Source: JBAYDV01 sp041672845 (GTDB taxonomy: Bacteria; Bacteroidota; Bacteroidia; Bacteroidales; UBA932). From it: a stretch of DNA of 64,000 nucleotides. The notes beneath the pieces are model-generated. The model was given only the letters and a program-made list of their open reading frames with translations, had not been told where the DNA came from and searched no databases. The DNA lies in the NCBI GenBank assembly GCA_041672845.1, contig JBAYYV010000004.1, positions 124,001 to 188,000 of the forward strand. The letters are read 5' to 3'. Within the stretch, counting starts at the first letter, position 1. Each line of letters starts with the position of its first letter. Shown here in pieces: positions 62,405 to 64,000 of the stretch. A program made the position numbers and the translations under genes.

Positions 62405-62495
62405 ATTCCTTACAAATAAAGACTTTAGATTCCTTACAAACAAGCCTTTAGATTCCTTATAAATAAGACTTTAGATTCCTTACAAATAAACAAAC
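62357..62495. repeat. 24/23-bp minisatellite spanning the LysM gene stop codon
   Basis: Five and a half units beginning GATTCCTTACAAATAAAG. Starts: 62357, 62381, 62404, 62428, 62451, 62474; lengths 24, 23, 24, 23, 23 and a partial unit. A 24-bp unit would encode the in-frame octapeptide DSLQIKPL, but the second unit lost one base and shifts the frame, making the stop at 62402-62404. Confidence 0.9.
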
Positions 62496-62677
62496 AATTA
62501 ATTAATAACTAATCAACCTTTAAAACGCATAACTGATTATAATATAGGATATTATCTGTAGTAATACTTATAAAGTAATGCGAAAAGGTTAACTTATGTC
62601 TTATAAATCTATTCGTTTGATGTATGGATTACTTATTTGGATATACGTACATTAAAAAAATCAATAATTTCAGTAAT

Positions 62678-62713
62678 TATTGTGAAAGTTGATAAATATT
62701 GTGAGAGTTGATA
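62678..62713. repeat. 17-bp direct repeat before the 72-bp array
   Basis: TATTGTGAAAGTTGATA (62678-62694) and TATTGTGAGAGTTGATA (62697-62713) differ at one base and are 19 bp apart. Confidence 0.7.
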
Positions 62714-62733
62714 TTTCATTATATTCATTTTAT

Positions 62734-63174
62734 GGAAATGTCATTTTAGGTCATACAAAGCTGATTTCGTTATTTCCTAGTTCTAAAAAGGCTGATTTTA
62801 CTATAGGAAATGTCATTTCAGGTCATAGAAAGCCGATTTCGTTATTTCCTAGTATGATTTTGGTAGTTTTTGGAATAGGAAATGTCATTTTAGGTCATAC
62901 AAAGCTGATTTCGTTATTTCCTAGTATGATTTTGGTAGTTTTTGGAATAGGAAATGTCATTTTAGGTCATAGAAAGCACTTTTCGTTATTTCCTAGTTCT
63001 AAAAAGGCTGATTTTACTATAGGAAATGTCATTTCAGGTCATAGAAAGCACTTTTCGTTATTTCCTAGTTCTAAAAAGGCTGATTTTACTATAGGAAATG
63101 TCATTTCAGGTCATAGAAAGCACTTTTCGTTATTTCCTAGTATGATTTTGGTAGTTTTTGGAATAGGAAATGTC
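62734..63174. repeat. 72-bp tandem repeat array with two alternating 25-bp segment types
   Basis: Six full units and a 9-base start of a seventh, at 62734, 62806, 62878, 62950, 63022, 63094 and 63166: an exact 72-bp period. Each unit is a 47-bp near-constant block (GGAAATGTCATTT... to ...CGTTATTTCCTAG) followed by a 25-bp segment of one of two types. Type A begins TTCTAAAAAGGCTG and type B begins TATGATTTTGGTAG, in the order A, B, B, A, A, B. Every segment is flanked by ATTTCCTA and TAGGAAAT, exact 8-bp inverted repeats. The block varies at only a few sites. One frame stays open through the array because the unit has no stop in that frame, but I do not treat it as a gene. No Cas genes are near. 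Confidence 0.92.
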
Positions 63175-63220
63175 TAAATCAGCCTCACAGAGATCATTTT
63201 GTGATTTACTCACTTTTCAT

Positions 63221-63267
63221 ATTAGAATAAATATGAAAACATTAGAATAAATATGAAAACATTAGAA
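63221..63267. repeat. 20-bp exact tandem repeat
   Basis: ATTAGAATAAATATGAAAAC occurs at 63221-63240 and again at 63241-63260, followed by ATTAGAA. It is part of the repeat-rich stretch after the LysM gene; no function seen. Confidence 0.85.
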
Positions 63268-63390
63268 ATTTCATTTGAGAAATAAAAGGCATCTGCAGTC
63301 TACTATTAAAATGAGAAATTGTGACCTTTCATGTTTTCTGATGTTTTAATTACTGATTTTATAAGAGCGGACTAACTCTGTTTATATAAA

Positions 63391-63421
63391 AAAAAGGAAG
63401 TGTTTATAACACTTCCTTTTT
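63391..63421 (-). terminator. Terminator after the aminopeptidase P gene
   Basis: GGAAGTGTT (63396-63404) and its complement (63408-63416) pair around TAT, flanked by A5 and T5. On the minus strand it lies about 32 bases after the stop codon. The flanking T-run on the plus side makes it bidirectional. Confidence 0.88.
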
Positions 63422-63452
63422 CTTTTATTTATAGAATTCTAAATTATATAAA

Positions 63453-64000
63453 TTAGAATTTTCTATTTACATCTCTAGTATTAAATTTCTTTAACCATTT
63501 CTTTTCATCTTCATCTAAAAGATTAAAATTAATAGGTCTTTCATCAATAGGAACTTTAGTAATAGTCTTAAATCTACAGAACTGACCTCTTGCAGTAGTA
63601 GTCCAAGGTTCTATAATGAAAGTATTTTCATGTCTAATACCCCATTTACCTTCTACATATAAAGCAGGTTCATCAGACATTACCATATAATTATGAAGTT
63701 TTACAGAATTTTCTTCCATTCTTATACTCTGAGGACCTTCATGTACACATAATCTGTGTCCAATTCCGTGACAAGTACCATGATAATACATTCTACCAGC
63801 ATTCATAATAGGACCTCTAGCTATAATATCTAATAAACAACCTCTTAACCCTGGTACAAAATGAAATTTAGCTAAATCTATAGTACCCTTCAATGCTATA
63901 GTATAATCATCTTTCTGTTCTTGTGACATTTCTCCTAGAGGAATAGTTCTAGTCGTATCAGTCGTACCATAAGTATAATGTGCTCCTGAATCTATCAATA
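63453..64000 (-). CDS. Aminopeptidase P family (M24) protein, C-terminal part
   Basis: The C-terminal 181 or so residues of an Xaa-Pro aminopeptidase; the 5' part lies beyond the window. The pita-bread metal-site residues are visible: the two Asp of DSGAHYTYGTTDTTRT, His in HGTCHGIGH, Glu in SDEPALY and Glu in RHEN. The DEPALY-RHEN spacing (14) matches human-type cytosolic aminopeptidase P. It cleaves N-terminal Xaa-Pro bonds. A Glu usually seen in FExLT near the end is Lys (RFKTIT), but that residue is not a metal ligand. All expected ligands are kept. Confidence 0.9.
   Translation of the reverse strand, partial: LIDSGAHYTYGTTDTTRTIPLGEMSQEQKDDYTIALKGTIDLAKFHFVPGLRGCLLDIIARGPIMNAGRMYYHGTCHGIGHRLCVHEGPQSIRMEENSVKLHNYMVMSDEPALYVEGKWGIRHENTFIIEPWTTTARGQFCRFKTITKVPIDERPINFNLLDEDEKKWLKKFNTRDVNRKF

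Noticed and set aside
62734..63174. CRISPR array
   Set aside because: Only two segment sequences recur in mixed order, the conserved part is 47 bp with substitutions, inverted repeats border the segments, and no Cas genes are present.
62689..63177. A 162-residue open frame through the 72-bp array, with a 24-residue repeat
   Set aside because: It begins at a TTG and the frame stays open only because one repeat unit has no stop in that frame. Every difference between units would change an amino acid, and no signal, motif or plausible start is visible. I list the array as a repeat instead.
63453..64000. Loss of a metal ligand in the aminopeptidase (Lys in RFKTIT where Glu is usual)
   Set aside because: The true ligands are the two Asp, the His, and Glu in DEPALY and RHEN, all present with correct spacing; the Lys position is not a ligand.

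Overview
The window is a strongly AT-rich chromosomal segment from an anaerobic member of the Bacteroidales. The order tRNA-Thr/Tyr/Gly/Thr, tuf, tRNA-Trp, secE, nusG, rplKAJL, rpoBC, the SusC/SusD pairs, the BamA/OmpH locus and the Bacteroidetes-type promoters (TTTG, about 19 bp, TAnnTTTG) all point there. I cannot name a genus. I see no phage, insertion sequence, integrase or CRISPR-Cas genes.

Layout. 1-4367 (minus): accessory genes of an electron-bifurcating [FeFe] hydrogenase locus. They are a HndB-like ferredoxin, two HATPase proteins, a PHP protein, two DRTGG-domain proteins and an HsfB-like sensory hydrogenase. The catalytic subunits are probably just beyond the left edge. 4373-10592 (minus): GNAT-like protein, tcdA, mazG, aroE, an SPOUT rRNA methyltransferase and lysS. 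10679-12412: recJ, divergent from lysS. 12500-16118 (minus): a small lipoprotein and two tandem paralogous MFS transporters. 16373-20118: ssb, purA, dxs. 20230-33163: the tRNA/translation/RNA polymerase block. 33299-43315: two divergent SusC/SusD pairs of different subtypes around a 540-bp AT-rich spacer. 43393-52051 (minus): K+-dependent membrane pyrophosphatase, murI, a TlpA-like lipoprotein, NADP-type glutamate dehydrogenase and 2-oxoacid:ferredoxin oxidoreductase. 52096-56966 (minus): ompH, bamA, uppS, nadK. 57077-62404: pdxJ, then a tightly overlapping set of OmpH-like lipoprotein, glycosyltransferase, purC and LysM protein. 62357-63267: a cluster of tandem repeats. 63453-64000: the C-terminal part of a minus-strand aminopeptidase P.

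How it fits together. KorAB (reduced ferredoxin), GdhA, the ion-pumping pyrophosphatase and the hydrogenase accessory genes fit a fermentative anaerobe that moves electrons between ferredoxin, NAD(P)H and H2. The hydrogenase-side genes look like a signalling module: redox sensor, two GHKL ATPases, two DRTGG ligand domains and a PHP phosphoesterase-like protein.

The least explained sequence is at 62.3-63.3 kb. A 24/23-bp minisatellite truncates the end of the LysM gene. It is followed by an exact 72-bp-period array in which a 47-bp block alternates with two types of 25-bp segment, flanked by 8-bp inverted repeats. In-frame repeat expansions also occur in ssb and dxs. Other unusual points are promoter elements placed so close to the recJ and GNAT start codons that the mRNAs would be leaderless, an A-C mismatch in the tRNA-Thr(GGT) acceptor stem, and an attenuator-like hairpin between rplL and rpoB.
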